From assembly GCF_900100375.1 (NCBI RefSeq), contig NZ_FNEZ01000008.1:3740-67739 (forward strand): 64,000 nt of DNA. The letters are read 5' to 3'. The stretch comes from Flavobacterium noncentrifugens. Lineage in GTDB: Bacteria > Bacteroidota > Bacteroidia > Flavobacteriales > Flavobacteriaceae. This document shows, piece by piece, positions 54,728-62,049 of this stretch. Below the pieces are notes generated by a model. It was not told the origin of the DNA. It made no database searches and saw nothing but the letters and a program-made list of their open reading frames with translations. The number at the start of each line of letters is the position of its first letter. Within the stretch, counting starts at the first letter, position 1. Made by a program: the position numbers and the translations under genes.

Positions 54728-55804
54728 ATGAACCGATTACAGGCTAAACTTGAAAAAATTGGCAGCGACCCGAAAACAACAGCTAAAGCTGTCGGACTTC
54801 GGTACGCTGCCAATTCTGATAAAGGCTATTTCAGAAAAAAAGAAAAAGAAGGTTTCAGTTACATAGATGAAACCGGACATAAAATTAAAGACAAAGATGC
54901 TCTTGAACGCATCAAAAAACTTGTTATTCCGCCCGCCTGGGAAAATGTATGGATCTCGCCATACGAAAACGGACATTTACAAGTGACCGGAACCGATGTC
55001 AAAGGCCGAAAACAATACCGTTACCACGCCAACTGGAATAAAATCCGGAACCAATCTAAATTTTATCGCCTCCGTAGATTTGCAAAAGCTTTGCCGCTGA
55101 TCCGGAAACAGGCCGAAAAAGACCTGAACCGTAAAGGCCTGCCATATGAAAAAGTCGTAGCTTTGGTCGTGAAATTGATCGAAATGACAAACATCAGGAT
55201 TGGAAATGATGCATATAAAAAGTTATACGGTTCGTTTGGATTGACGACACTTCAGGATAAACATGTTAAATTCAGTAAAAGCAATGTGCAGTTTGAATTT
55301 GTCGGAAAGAAAGGCGTCAAGCACAAAATCAACTTGCAAAGCCAGAAAATGGCCAATCTGGTGAAGAAATGCAAGGATATTCCGGGTCAGGAATTGTTCC
55401 AATATTACGATGATAACGGCAACCGTCATACCATTGGCTCATCTGACATCAACCATTATTTAAAAGAAATTACACAAGAAGATTTTACTGCAAAAGATTT
55501 TCGTTGCTGGGCGGGAAGTGTGAATGCACTGCGCGAATTCCAGGAATTTGAAGCGCCGAAAAATATCACCGAAACCAAGCATAAAATTGTAGAAGTTCTC
55601 GATGTTGTTGCATCCAAACTTGGAAATACGCGAACCGTCTGCAAAAAATATTACGTGCATCCAACTGTGATCGCCGCTTATGAAAAAGGCACGGTGTGGA
55701 ATTACAAACCCAAAGCCAACATCAAAAACAACAAGCTGAATCCTGAAGAAGAAGCGCTTGTTAGATTACTCGAAAAAGAAACCATCGCAGAAGTTATTGG
55801 ATAA
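54728..55804 (+). CDS. DNA topoisomerase IB (poxvirus-like)
   Basis: The protein has 358 residues. It has the N-terminal beta domain (YIDETGHKIKDKDALERIKKLVIPPAWENVWISP) and the catalytic domain with RIGNDAYKKLYGSFGLTTL (first active-site Arg), KGVKHKINL (Lys), DFRCWAGSVNALREF (second Arg region) and CKKYYVHPTVI (nucleophile Tyr). It relaxes supercoils without ATP. Such enzymes are accessory in bacteria. It lies just behind the small hypothetical gene and 1 bp before the lipoprotein gene. Confidence 0.93.
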   Translation: MNRLQAKLEKIGSDPKTTAKAVGLRYAANSDKGYFRKKEKEGFSYIDETGHKIKDKDALERIKKLVIPPAWENVWISPYENGHLQVTGTDVKGRKQYRYHANWNKIRNQSKFYRLRRFAKALPLIRKQAEKDLNRKGLPYEKVVALVVKLIEMTNIRIGNDAYKKLYGSFGLTTLQDKHVKFSKSNVQFEFVGKKGVKHKINLQSQKMANLVKKCKDIPGQELFQYYDDNGNRHTIGSSDINHYLKEITQEDFTAKDFRCWAGSVNALREFQEFEAPKNITETKHKIVEVLDVVASKLGNTRTVCKKYYVHPTVIAAYEKGTVWNYKPKANIKNNKLNPEEEALVRLLEKETIAEVIG

Positions 55805-55805
55805 C

Positions 55806-56435
55806 ATGAAAAAAATCACCTTACTTATTTTCGGGATCGTACTGATTTCGTGCAATAAAAAAGAAACCCCAGAACCGGAAACAATCGTCGTCGATTCATT
55901 GGCTACAGCCAAAGTTTCAGAAAATTTAGTCATTGCTCCGGGAGAAAAAATCGGGAATACGATGATTGGTGCCAACGCGGAAACTTTGTCAGCTTTAGGC
56001 CAGCCCGATTTGTCTGATGCCGCAATGGGCAAAGCTTGGATGTCATGGTTCAGTAAAAACCCGAACAATCCAGGAACCGAACTGATGGTTTCAACCGGCT
56101 ACAAAGACAGCGAAATGAAGGAAAAAACCATTAGGGAAATCCGCGTCAATTCACCGGATTTTAAAACTGCTGGTGGAAATGGCGTTGGAAATACCGTTTT
56201 GGATATCGTGGAGGAATTTCCAAACATTAAAGCGACAACCGCTTATTCGAATATTAAAACCGGACAGGAAGTCGAGGTTTTTGACGACCAGTTTTCCGGA
56301 ATCGCATTCGAAATTCAAAAAGAAGCGCCTAAAAAATGCATCGCGATCATCATCCATGAAAAAGACAAACCGGTACGAGTGGATTACACCGTTTTGCACT
56401 CGGAATTCCAACTCAAAGACGTGGATAACTTTTGA
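55806..56435 (+). CDS. Lipoprotein of unknown function
   Basis: The protein has 209 residues. The start at 55806 gives a lipoprotein signal (MKKITLLIFGIVLISCNKKE) with the lipobox cysteine at residue 16; an earlier in-frame start lies inside the topoisomerase gene. The mature protein is rich in charged residues and has the pattern EKIGNTMIGANAETLSALGQPDLSDAAMGKAWMSW, then IREIRVNSPDF and VRVDYTVLHSEF near the end. No family was recognised. It follows the topoisomerase gene by 1 bp. Confidence 0.72.
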   Translation: MKKITLLIFGIVLISCNKKETPEPETIVVDSLATAKVSENLVIAPGEKIGNTMIGANAETLSALGQPDLSDAAMGKAWMSWFSKNPNNPGTELMVSTGYKDSEMKEKTIREIRVNSPDFKTAGGNGVGNTVLDIVEEFPNIKATTAYSNIKTGQEVEVFDDQFSGIAFEIQKEAPKKCIAIIIHEKDKPVRVDYTVLHSEFQLKDVDNF

Positions 56436-56476
56436 CTTTAGCCGTGAATTTTTTTTAATGTTTGAATATTAAAAAG

Positions 56477-56484
56477 TATATTTG
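56477..56484 (+). promoter_or_regulatory. -7 box for dnaX
   Basis: TATATTTG fits TAnnTTTG and lies 16 nt before the dnaX start codon. No well-spaced TTG was found upstream. Confidence 0.45.
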
Positions 56485-56500
56485 CGCTCAGTCATTTTCT

Positions 56501-57586
56501 ATGGAACAATTTGTTGTATCAGCCCGTAAATACCGTCCGCAGACATTCAAGGATGTTGTCGGGCAGCAGGCTATTACCAATACTTTGCTCAATGCTATAG
56601 AAACCAATCATTTGGCTTCTGCCCTGTTGTTTACTGGCCCGCGTGGCGTTGGAAAAACCACTTGCGCACGAATTTTGGCCCGGAAAATCAACCAGCCAGG
56701 TTATGACGATCCGTTTGAGGATTTTGCTTTTAATGTGTTCGAATTGGATGCTGCTTCGAACAACTCGGTCGATGACATTCGGAATTTGATCGATCAGGTT
56801 CGGATTCCGCCACAAACCGGACAATACAAAGTCTACATTATTGACGAGGTGCACATGCTTTCTCAGGCTGCTTTCAATGCCTTTTTAAAAACATTGGAAG
56901 AACCGCCAAAACATGCCATTTTCATATTGGCTACGACCGAAAAACACAAAATCATCCCAACCATTTTATCGCGTTGCCAAATCTTTGATTTTAAAAGAAT
57001 CACGGTAAAAGACGCGAAAGACCATTTGGCCGAAGTCGCAAAAAGCCAGGGCGTTTCTTTTGAAGACGATGCTTTGCACATCATTGCACAAAAAGCCGAT
57101 GGCGCGATGCGTGATGCATTGTCGATTTTTGACCGCGTGGTTTCGTATTGCGGAAACAATTTAACGCGTCAGGCGGTGACCGAAAACCTGAACGTACTCG
57201 ATTATGAAACGTATATCAATGTCACCGATTTGCTTTTGGAAAACAAAATACCGGAAGTTTTGATGGCATTCAATGATATTTTGGCAAAAGGATTTGATGC
57301 GCACCATTTCGTTTCGGGACTGGCGTCGCATTTCAGGGATTTGCTGGTTTCGAAAACACCTGCTACTTTATCTTTACTGGAAGCTGGCGAACAGGCACAA
57401 AAAATGTATTTCGCACAATCGCAAAAAGCATCACAGGAATTTTTACTGAAAGGAATCGAAATTGCAAACGACTGTGATTTAAAATACAAAGTCAGCCAAA
57501 ACCAAAGGCTGCTCGTCGAGCTTTGCCTGATGCAACTCGCCTCTGTCACTTATGACGGAGAAAAAAAAAAGCTAACGGATTTATAA
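56501..57586 (+). CDS. dnaX: DNA polymerase III gamma subunit (N-terminal part of tau)
   Basis: In the zero frame the protein has 361 residues and ends EKKKLTDL. The start at 56501 (MEQFVVSARKYRPQTFKDVVGQQ) is the usual DnaX start; 56462 would add 13 unrelated residues. It is the AAA+ clamp-loader motor: Walker A GPRGVGKT (46-53), DEVH (115-118), SRC sensor (157-159), then domain III. The four zinc-binding cysteines found in E. coli DnaX are missing between Walker A and ELDAASNN, where it reads INQPGYDDPFEDFAFNVF. A run of ten A precedes the stop by 13 nt, and the downstream frame continues as the tau-specific part. Confidence 0.93.
   Translation: MEQFVVSARKYRPQTFKDVVGQQAITNTLLNAIETNHLASALLFTGPRGVGKTTCARILARKINQPGYDDPFEDFAFNVFELDAASNNSVDDIRNLIDQVRIPPQTGQYKVYIIDEVHMLSQAAFNAFLKTLEEPPKHAIFILATTEKHKIIPTILSRCQIFDFKRITVKDAKDHLAEVAKSQGVSFEDDALHIIAQKADGAMRDALSIFDRVVSYCGNNLTRQAVTENLNVLDYETYINVTDLLLENKIPEVLMAFNDILAKGFDAHHFVSGLASHFRDLLVSKTPATLSLLEAGEQAQKMYFAQSQKASQEFLLKGIEIANDCDLKYKVSQNQRLLVELCLMQLASVTYDGEKKKLTDL
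57561..57570 (+). promoter_or_regulatory. A10 slippery run at the gamma/tau boundary
   Basis: GAG is followed by ten A and then GCTAAC. Zero-frame reading stops at 57584-57586, and the +1 frame stops even sooner at GCTAAC. Only the -1 frame (equal to one extra A) stays open, giving a 583-residue tau. Immediately upstream is GGAG. No strong hairpin follows. Confidence 0.75.
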
Positions 57587-58251
57587 TTCCTGCGAAGCAT
57601 TTTTACGGACGTGTACTCGAAATCGCTGTCGAATCTCCACAAATTTTAGAAAGTCCGGCAATAATTGCTGTTGAAAAAACAATTGAAACCGAAATCAATA
57701 CGTCTATTTCTGTTGGAGAAAATTCAATAGAAATTACCACTATTGCCGCCGAAACAATCGTTGAAAAACCTGCAGCTCCGGTATCAACTGAACCTAAAGT
57801 TTCTGCCTTTTCACTTGCCAGCATCCGCGCTAAAAAAGAACTTCAGGAAGCCAATAAATCCTTTGTAAAAGAAGCACAGCACTTGCCGACAGAGCCTTTT
57901 ACAGAAACCGAAATGCTGTTGCAATGGAATAAATATGCACAGCGTCTGGGCGATAAAGGCCAAAAGATCATGGAATCGCTGCTATTGATCAACGACCCGA
58001 AACTTGAAGGCACGACAATCACCCACGAGCTCCCGAATGAAGGTTCGAAAATAGATTTTGACAGTGAAAAATTCGAACTCCAGGGCTATTTGCGTGGCAA
58101 ATTGCACAATCATGATATCACGATCAATGTGGTTGTGAATGAAAGTGTTGAGAATAAATTTGCGTTTACGACCCAGGATAAATTCAACCGCTTAAATCAG
58201 ATCAATCCGACTTTGGATGTTTTGAAGAAGACATTTGATTTAGATTTATAA
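57562..58251 (+). CDS. dnaX: DnaX tau-specific C-terminal part, -1 frame
   Basis: This frame is open from the A run to the stop at 58251, about 226 residues after the slip (reading ANGFIIPAKHFYGRV at the join). It contains a Pro/Thr/Glu-rich linker and a C-terminal domain beginning near FSLASIRAKKELQE, then EMLLQWNKYAQRLGDKGQKIMESLL, of the sort that binds the polymerase in tau. There is no good independent start before 57883, so it is best read as the second half of a shifted tau and not as a separate gene. A sequencing error in the homopolymer is the alternative explanation. Confidence 0.7.
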   Translation, partial: KKKANGFIIPAKHFYGRVLEIAVESPQILESPAIIAVEKTIETEINTSISVGENSIEITTIAAETIVEKPAAPVSTEPKVSAFSLASIRAKKELQEANKSFVKEAQHLPTEPFTETEMLLQWNKYAQRLGDKGQKIMESLLLINDPKLEGTTITHELPNEGSKIDFDSEKFELQGYLRGKLHNHDITINVVVNESVENKFAFTTQDKFNRLNQINPTLDVLKKTFDLDL

Positions 58252-58372
58252 CTTCTTACGGGTTAGCCTCAAAAAATGTTAAAATTTTTATAAACGCTTT
58301 GTCATATAGTTTTAATGTGGTTAATATTGTTTTTTAATCAAACATTTTTTAACCAATTAAACAAACACTATT

Positions 58373-58861
58373 ATGGCACAAATTCCAGTTACTCTACCAA
58401 AACTTACCGATGCTGAACTGACAACTATCAGGACCAACATCAATGCGATCAAAGCCATTTTGACACCTAAATTTGTGAACCTCGAACCAGATGACCGCCA
58501 ACGGTTTGGATCAATCAATGAGAAGAACAAACTCGTTATCAACAAAGTCAAGGACTATCGAGATAACATGCCCAGTCTTTCAAATCCTGACATCGACTGG
58601 ACGGCATTTGCCGAGAAGTCTACCACCAGAAAAAACTTCATGCTGGTGATTGACATGATTAATGAGCTTAATGAATTGTGCAATGACCCGCGAACATTAG
58701 TTGATTACTCCTTGTATGGCGACGCAAGAAAAGACTATAAATTTACAAAATACAAAGCTGAGGATGACGGTGGCGGTGCCGCCGGATTTGAGGCAAAATA
58801 TGAAGCCCTTCATGAGTTTTACCTCAATGAAGACGGATCATCTGAAACTCCAAAAGCATAA
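58373..58861 (+). CDS. Conserved hypothetical protein
   Basis: The protein has 162 residues and no signal peptide. It is mostly helical with a four-helix look (LTDAELTTIRTNINAIKAIL, NKLVINKVKDYRDNMPSL, ARKDYKFTKYKAED) and ends in a Gly-rich linker and an acidic tail. It begins after 121 bp of AT-rich DNA with no clear promoter box and ends before a strong terminator. No function was recognised. It may be a small DNA- or ligand-binding bundle, but that is only an impression. Confidence 0.7.
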   Translation: MAQIPVTLPKLTDAELTTIRTNINAIKAILTPKFVNLEPDDRQRFGSINEKNKLVINKVKDYRDNMPSLSNPDIDWTAFAEKSTTRKNFMLVIDMINELNELCNDPRTLVDYSLYGDARKDYKFTKYKAEDDGGGAAGFEAKYEALHEFYLNEDGSSETPKA

Positions 58862-58881
58862 TTTTACAGATGTATGTTATG

Positions 58882-58910
58882 AAAAAGCCAGAGCGATTGC
58901 TCTGGCTTTT
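58882..58910 (+). terminator. Terminator after the helical hypothetical
   Basis: AAAAGCCAGAGC pairs perfectly with GCTCTGGCTTTT across a GATT loop, about 20 bp after the stop. It is one of the strongest terminators in the window. Confidence 0.92.
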
Positions 58911-58940
58911 CTATGAAATGCCAGTAGAAGCTGGCCTAAA

Positions 58941-59155
58941 ACGTGATAAAATACGTTCTTTGACGTGGTTAGATACGTTGTTTACGTACCCAACCACGTT
59001 ACATGACGTGGTCAGATACGTCATTTACGTCGTCAGCTACGTCATGTACCGTGGTAAAACACGTTATATGACGTGGTTAGGTACATTAGAGACGTAGTTG
59101 GATACGTCATGTAACGTGGTTAAGTACGTCAACAACGCGGTAAACCCCGTTATAC
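58941..59155. repeat. About 21-bp degenerate tandem repeat with ACGT boxes (ten units)
   Basis: Ten units of 21-23 bp start at 58941, 58963, 58984, 59006, 59027, 59048, 59071, 59092, 59114 and 59135. The consensus is close to ACGTGGTTAGAT followed by ACGTCATGT. Sixteen exact ACGT tetramers occur in 215 bp, at alternating steps of about 12 and 9 bp, which averages near one helical turn. Neighbouring units form CCACGT/ACGTGG inverted repeats. No reading frame is kept across units, so a coding origin is unlikely. Confidence 0.85.
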
Positions 59156-59271
59156 TACTCTTTTACAAATTCGACGGTATTGTTTTCATTGCCATTTGTG
59201 ATTTCAAAAACATAGGATCCAGCGTTTGATTTCACCAATTCCTTTTCGTTTATTTGCATTATAAACTCCAT
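59155..59271 (-). pseudogene. Orphan tail of a T9SS sorting domain
   Basis: A 38-codon frame reads MEFIMQINEKELV, then NAGSYVFEITNGNENNTVEFVKE and a stop. Its last part has the shape of the end of a T9SS type A domain (compare PGLYFVQV and NGSTLKFSKK in the miniprotein encoded near 14.9 kb). Nothing upstream on this strand encodes a passenger. It abuts the ACGT repeat and the antiporter start, so it looks like the remains of a lost secreted-protein gene. Confidence 0.55.
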
Positions 59272-59274
59272 CCA

Positions 59275-60882
59275 ATGCACGAAAATTTACTCCTGATCCT
59301 CGGATTGTTATTTGCCGTTTTCTTACTCGTCATGCTCGCGGAGCGGATTAAGATTGCCTATCCGATATTTCTTGTCGTTGCCGGATTGGCCATCAGTTTT
59401 ATTCCTGGAATCCCAAAATTAGCATTGGATCCAGAATTGATTTTCCTGATTTTCCTACCACCATTATTATATGAAGCCGCATGGTATACTTCCTGGAAAG
59501 ATTTCTGGAAATGGAAAAGGGCTATTTCTTTACTCGCTTTCGGATTGGTCTTTTTCACATCTACTATGGTGGCTTATGCATCGGTAAATATTATTCCCGG
59601 ATTCACGCTGGCATTAGGCTTTTTGCTTGGCGGGATTATTTCTCCGCCAGATGCCGTAGCTGCTGCGACTGTTTTAAAAGGCATGAAAGTGCCAAAAAGG
59701 ATCCTGACGATTTTAGAAGGGGAAAGTTTGGTAAACGATGCGTCTTCATTAATCGTTTTCAGGTTTGCATTGGCAGCCGTTGTCACTGGTGCTTTTTCGT
59801 TTCAACAGGCAACAGGGCAATTTTTCCTCGTTGCCGGAATGGGAATTGTCGTTGGATTGGTTGGCGCGCACATTATGTATTTCATACATAGGTTTTTACC
59901 GACGACACCCGCCATCGACGCAGCATTAACAGTGATGACACCTTATATTTTATTCCTTGCCGCAGAAAGTTTTCACTTTTCAGGAGTCATGGCAGTTGTC
60001 ACCGGCGGCTTGTTCATTTCATACCGCTCACACGAAATTTTCACTACCGGAATCACGCGCCTGAACATGCTGGGCGTTTGGAAGACTTTGATATTTGTAA
60101 TGAATGCACTTGTTTTTATTTTGATCGGATTGTCGTTGCCGGAAATTATCGCCGGACTTGGTGAGCATTCGGTTAAAGACGGAATCATTTATGGCACCTA
60201 CATTAGCATCATTGCCATTACGCTGCGCTTTTTATGGGTTTATCCGGCAACGCACCTTCCGCGGCTTTTATTTAAATCGGTCAGGAAAGAAGCCAATCCG
60301 GGTTGGAAAGGGCCGCTAGTCGTAAGCTGGGCCGGAATGCGCGGCGTCGTTTCATTGGCTACAGCCTTGTCCATTCCGATATTGATGACAAACGGACAGG
60401 CATTCCCTTTTAGAAACCTAATCATATTTATCACTTTTGTGGTGATTTTCATTACGCTTGTCATTCAGGGTTTGACCTTACCGCTAATTATCAAATTGAT
60501 CGGTATTGAAGAAATAGACGACCTTGTCTCTGAAGATGAGCAACAAGCCGGGATCAAACTGCGCATGAGCCGTGTGGCGCTTGGCGTAATCGACAGGAAT
60601 TACCCCGAAGCTGCAGCAGAAAACGAACTCATTGGGTTTCTGAAAAAAGATCTTGAAGATGATCTGCAAAGCAACTCAAAACGCCTCGCTTCGCTTGAAT
60701 GCGATGAAACCGAACATCAGGAAATAGAATTTTACAAGCAAGTGCTATCGGAAATTCACCACAAACAACGCCATGAATTGTTCCTGTTACGCAAGGAAAA
60801 AATCTACAGCGATGAAGAAATCCGGAAAGCAGAAATGCAGTTGGATTTGGATGAAATGAAAATCAACGGGAGTATTCATTAG
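59275..60882 (+). CDS. Na+/H+ antiporter, CPA1 family
   Basis: The protein has 535 residues. The start at 59275 (MHENLLLILGLLFAVFLLVML) is preferred; the ATG at 59254 overlaps the T9SS remnant on the other strand. About 12 TM helices are predicted. Family features are FLIFLPPLLYEAAWYTSW, GGIISPPDAVAAATVL, LEGESLVNDASSLIVFRFAL (ND active-site pair) and SWAGMRGVVSLATALSIP. The cytoplasmic C-terminal 120 residues are helical and charged and may regulate activity. It exports Na+ (or K+) in exchange for protons. Confidence 0.93.
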   Translation: MHENLLLILGLLFAVFLLVMLAERIKIAYPIFLVVAGLAISFIPGIPKLALDPELIFLIFLPPLLYEAAWYTSWKDFWKWKRAISLLAFGLVFFTSTMVAYASVNIIPGFTLALGFLLGGIISPPDAVAAATVLKGMKVPKRILTILEGESLVNDASSLIVFRFALAAVVTGAFSFQQATGQFFLVAGMGIVVGLVGAHIMYFIHRFLPTTPAIDAALTVMTPYILFLAAESFHFSGVMAVVTGGLFISYRSHEIFTTGITRLNMLGVWKTLIFVMNALVFILIGLSLPEIIAGLGEHSVKDGIIYGTYISIIAITLRFLWVYPATHLPRLLFKSVRKEANPGWKGPLVVSWAGMRGVVSLATALSIPILMTNGQAFPFRNLIIFITFVVIFITLVIQGLTLPLIIKLIGIEEIDDLVSEDEQQAGIKLRMSRVALGVIDRNYPEAAAENELIGFLKKDLEDDLQSNSKRLASLECDETEHQEIEFYKQVLSEIHHKQRHELFLLRKEKIYSDEEIRKAEMQLDLDEMKINGSIH

Positions 60883-60965
60883 TCGAAAGTCAAAAAGATA
60901 TTAATTACGTGAAACCTCTTTAGGATTTCAGGCTTTTAGGCTTTCGACTTTCAGATTTTTTGACT

Positions 60966-61856
60966 TTAAACCTTCCCATAATACATCGCTTTCACGATTC
61001 CGTCTGCCAAACCGATTTTTGGGACGTAAATGTTTCTAGCTCCGCTCCATTTCATGGCATTCAGATAAACCCGAAGCGCAGGAATAATGACGTCTGCGCG
61101 GTCAGGATTTAAGCCGAGGTCGGAAACGCGCTGGTCATAAGAAAGTGCATTTAAAGCGGCATATTGTGAATTCAGATAAATGTAAGACAATGGTTTTTCT
61201 TGCATTTTTCCTGACATTTTAAACAGTTTATTGATGTTTCCACCTGAGCCTATTAACGTTACGGGTTCGTAATCAGCAGTGTTGGTTTTAATCCATTTTT
61301 CGACTTCGAGCCAGACAATTTCATTGACCATTTCATTCAGCAAACGCACTGTTCCGATCTTAAATGATTTGGATACGATCATTTTACCGCCGGAAAATAA
61401 TGAGAATTCTGTACTTCCGCCGCCAACATCTACATATAAATAAGTCTGTTCTGTTTTTAGCAAATGGTGCAAATCGGTTGAGGCGATAATGGCGGCTTCT
61501 TTTTTTCCGTCTATGATCTCGATTTCAATACCTGATTCCTGCCTGATGATCTCAACAACTTCCTTTCCGTTGTAAGCTTCGCGCATTGCAGAAGTCGCAC
61601 ACGCCATGTATTTTTCGACTTTATGCACTTTCATCAGCAAACTGTAGGCTTTCATCGCATCGACCATGCGCTCGATATTTTCCTCGTTAATCTCGCCTAC
61701 CGTAAAAGCGTCCTGCCCCAAACGGATTGGCACGCGAACAAGTGAGCTTTTGCTGAAATGCGTTTCTTTTCCTTCTTCTTCAATAATATTGGCGACAAGC
61801 AAGCGCATGGCGTTAGAGCCGATGTCGATTGCTGCGTATTTTTTTATGTTGATCAT
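60966..61856 (-). CDS. Ppx/GppA family exopolyphosphatase
   Basis: The protein has 296 residues. The ASKHA-fold signatures are AAIDIGSNAMRLLVA (phosphate 1), YLYVDVGGGSTEFSLF (phosphate 2) and TLIGSGGNINKLF (adenosine region). It is shorter than E. coli Ppx (no HD-like C-terminal domain), like other Bacteroidota forms. It hydrolyses polyphosphate or guanosine pentaphosphate. It lies downstream of ppk1 on the same strand, about 190 bp away, with the hairpin element copy 2 in between. The pair makes and breaks polyphosphate. Confidence 0.93.
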   Translation of the reverse strand: MINIKKYAAIDIGSNAMRLLVANIIEEEGKETHFSKSSLVRVPIRLGQDAFTVGEINEENIERMVDAMKAYSLLMKVHKVEKYMACATSAMREAYNGKEVVEIIRQESGIEIEIIDGKKEAAIIASTDLHHLLKTEQTYLYVDVGGGSTEFSLFSGGKMIVSKSFKIGTVRLLNEMVNEIVWLEVEKWIKTNTADYEPVTLIGSGGNINKLFKMSGKMQEKPLSYIYLNSQYAALNALSYDQRVSDLGLNPDRADVIIPALRVYLNAMKWSGARNIYVPKIGLADGIVKAMYYGKV

Positions 61857-61903
61857 TTATGGTTTAATCGTTTAATCGTTGAACTGTTTAATCATTTGGA
61901 TGC

Positions 61904-62047
61904 CTGGCCCGGATGGCAGCGGAAAGCCCCGCATTTTGAAAACTGCTTTTTTCCTGTTGTGGCGGGGCGACCAGCGGAAGCCACCGCAACGGCATTGGAA
62001 AAAACAGTTTTTAAAAAGGGCTTGCAGCGTACAGCCGGAAATGCCAG
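61904..62047 (+). repeat. Dispersed hairpin element, copy 2 (long apical part)
   Basis: Arms at 61909-61929 and 62018-62038 form a 21-position stem with 15 pairs and mismatches at positions 5, 8-10, 13 and 15. An inner stem AAAACTG/CAGTTTT with TTTTTTCC/GGAAAAAA extends it. An innermost stem GTGGC/GCCAC is possible. CTGGC and GCCAG close the base. It is rich in GC compared with its surroundings and lies in the ppk1-ppx intergenic gap. Confidence 0.65.
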
Positions 62048-62049
62048 CC

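Noticed and set aside
54728..55804. Tyrosine recombinase or integrase
   Set aside because: The RIGNDAY and CKKYYVHP motifs and the N-terminal beta domain are those of topoisomerase IB, and no attachment sites were seen.
57883..58251. Separate small gene after dnaX
   Set aside because: The frame is open back to the A10 run with no better start, and its sequence fits the tau C-terminal part.
58870..59097. 75-codon plus-strand frame through the terminator and ACGT array
   Set aside because: It begins in the terminator hairpin and its sequence is only the translation of the degenerate tandem repeat.
58941..59155. CRISPR array
   Set aside because: Units are contiguous and degenerate with no separate spacers, and no cas gene is in the window.
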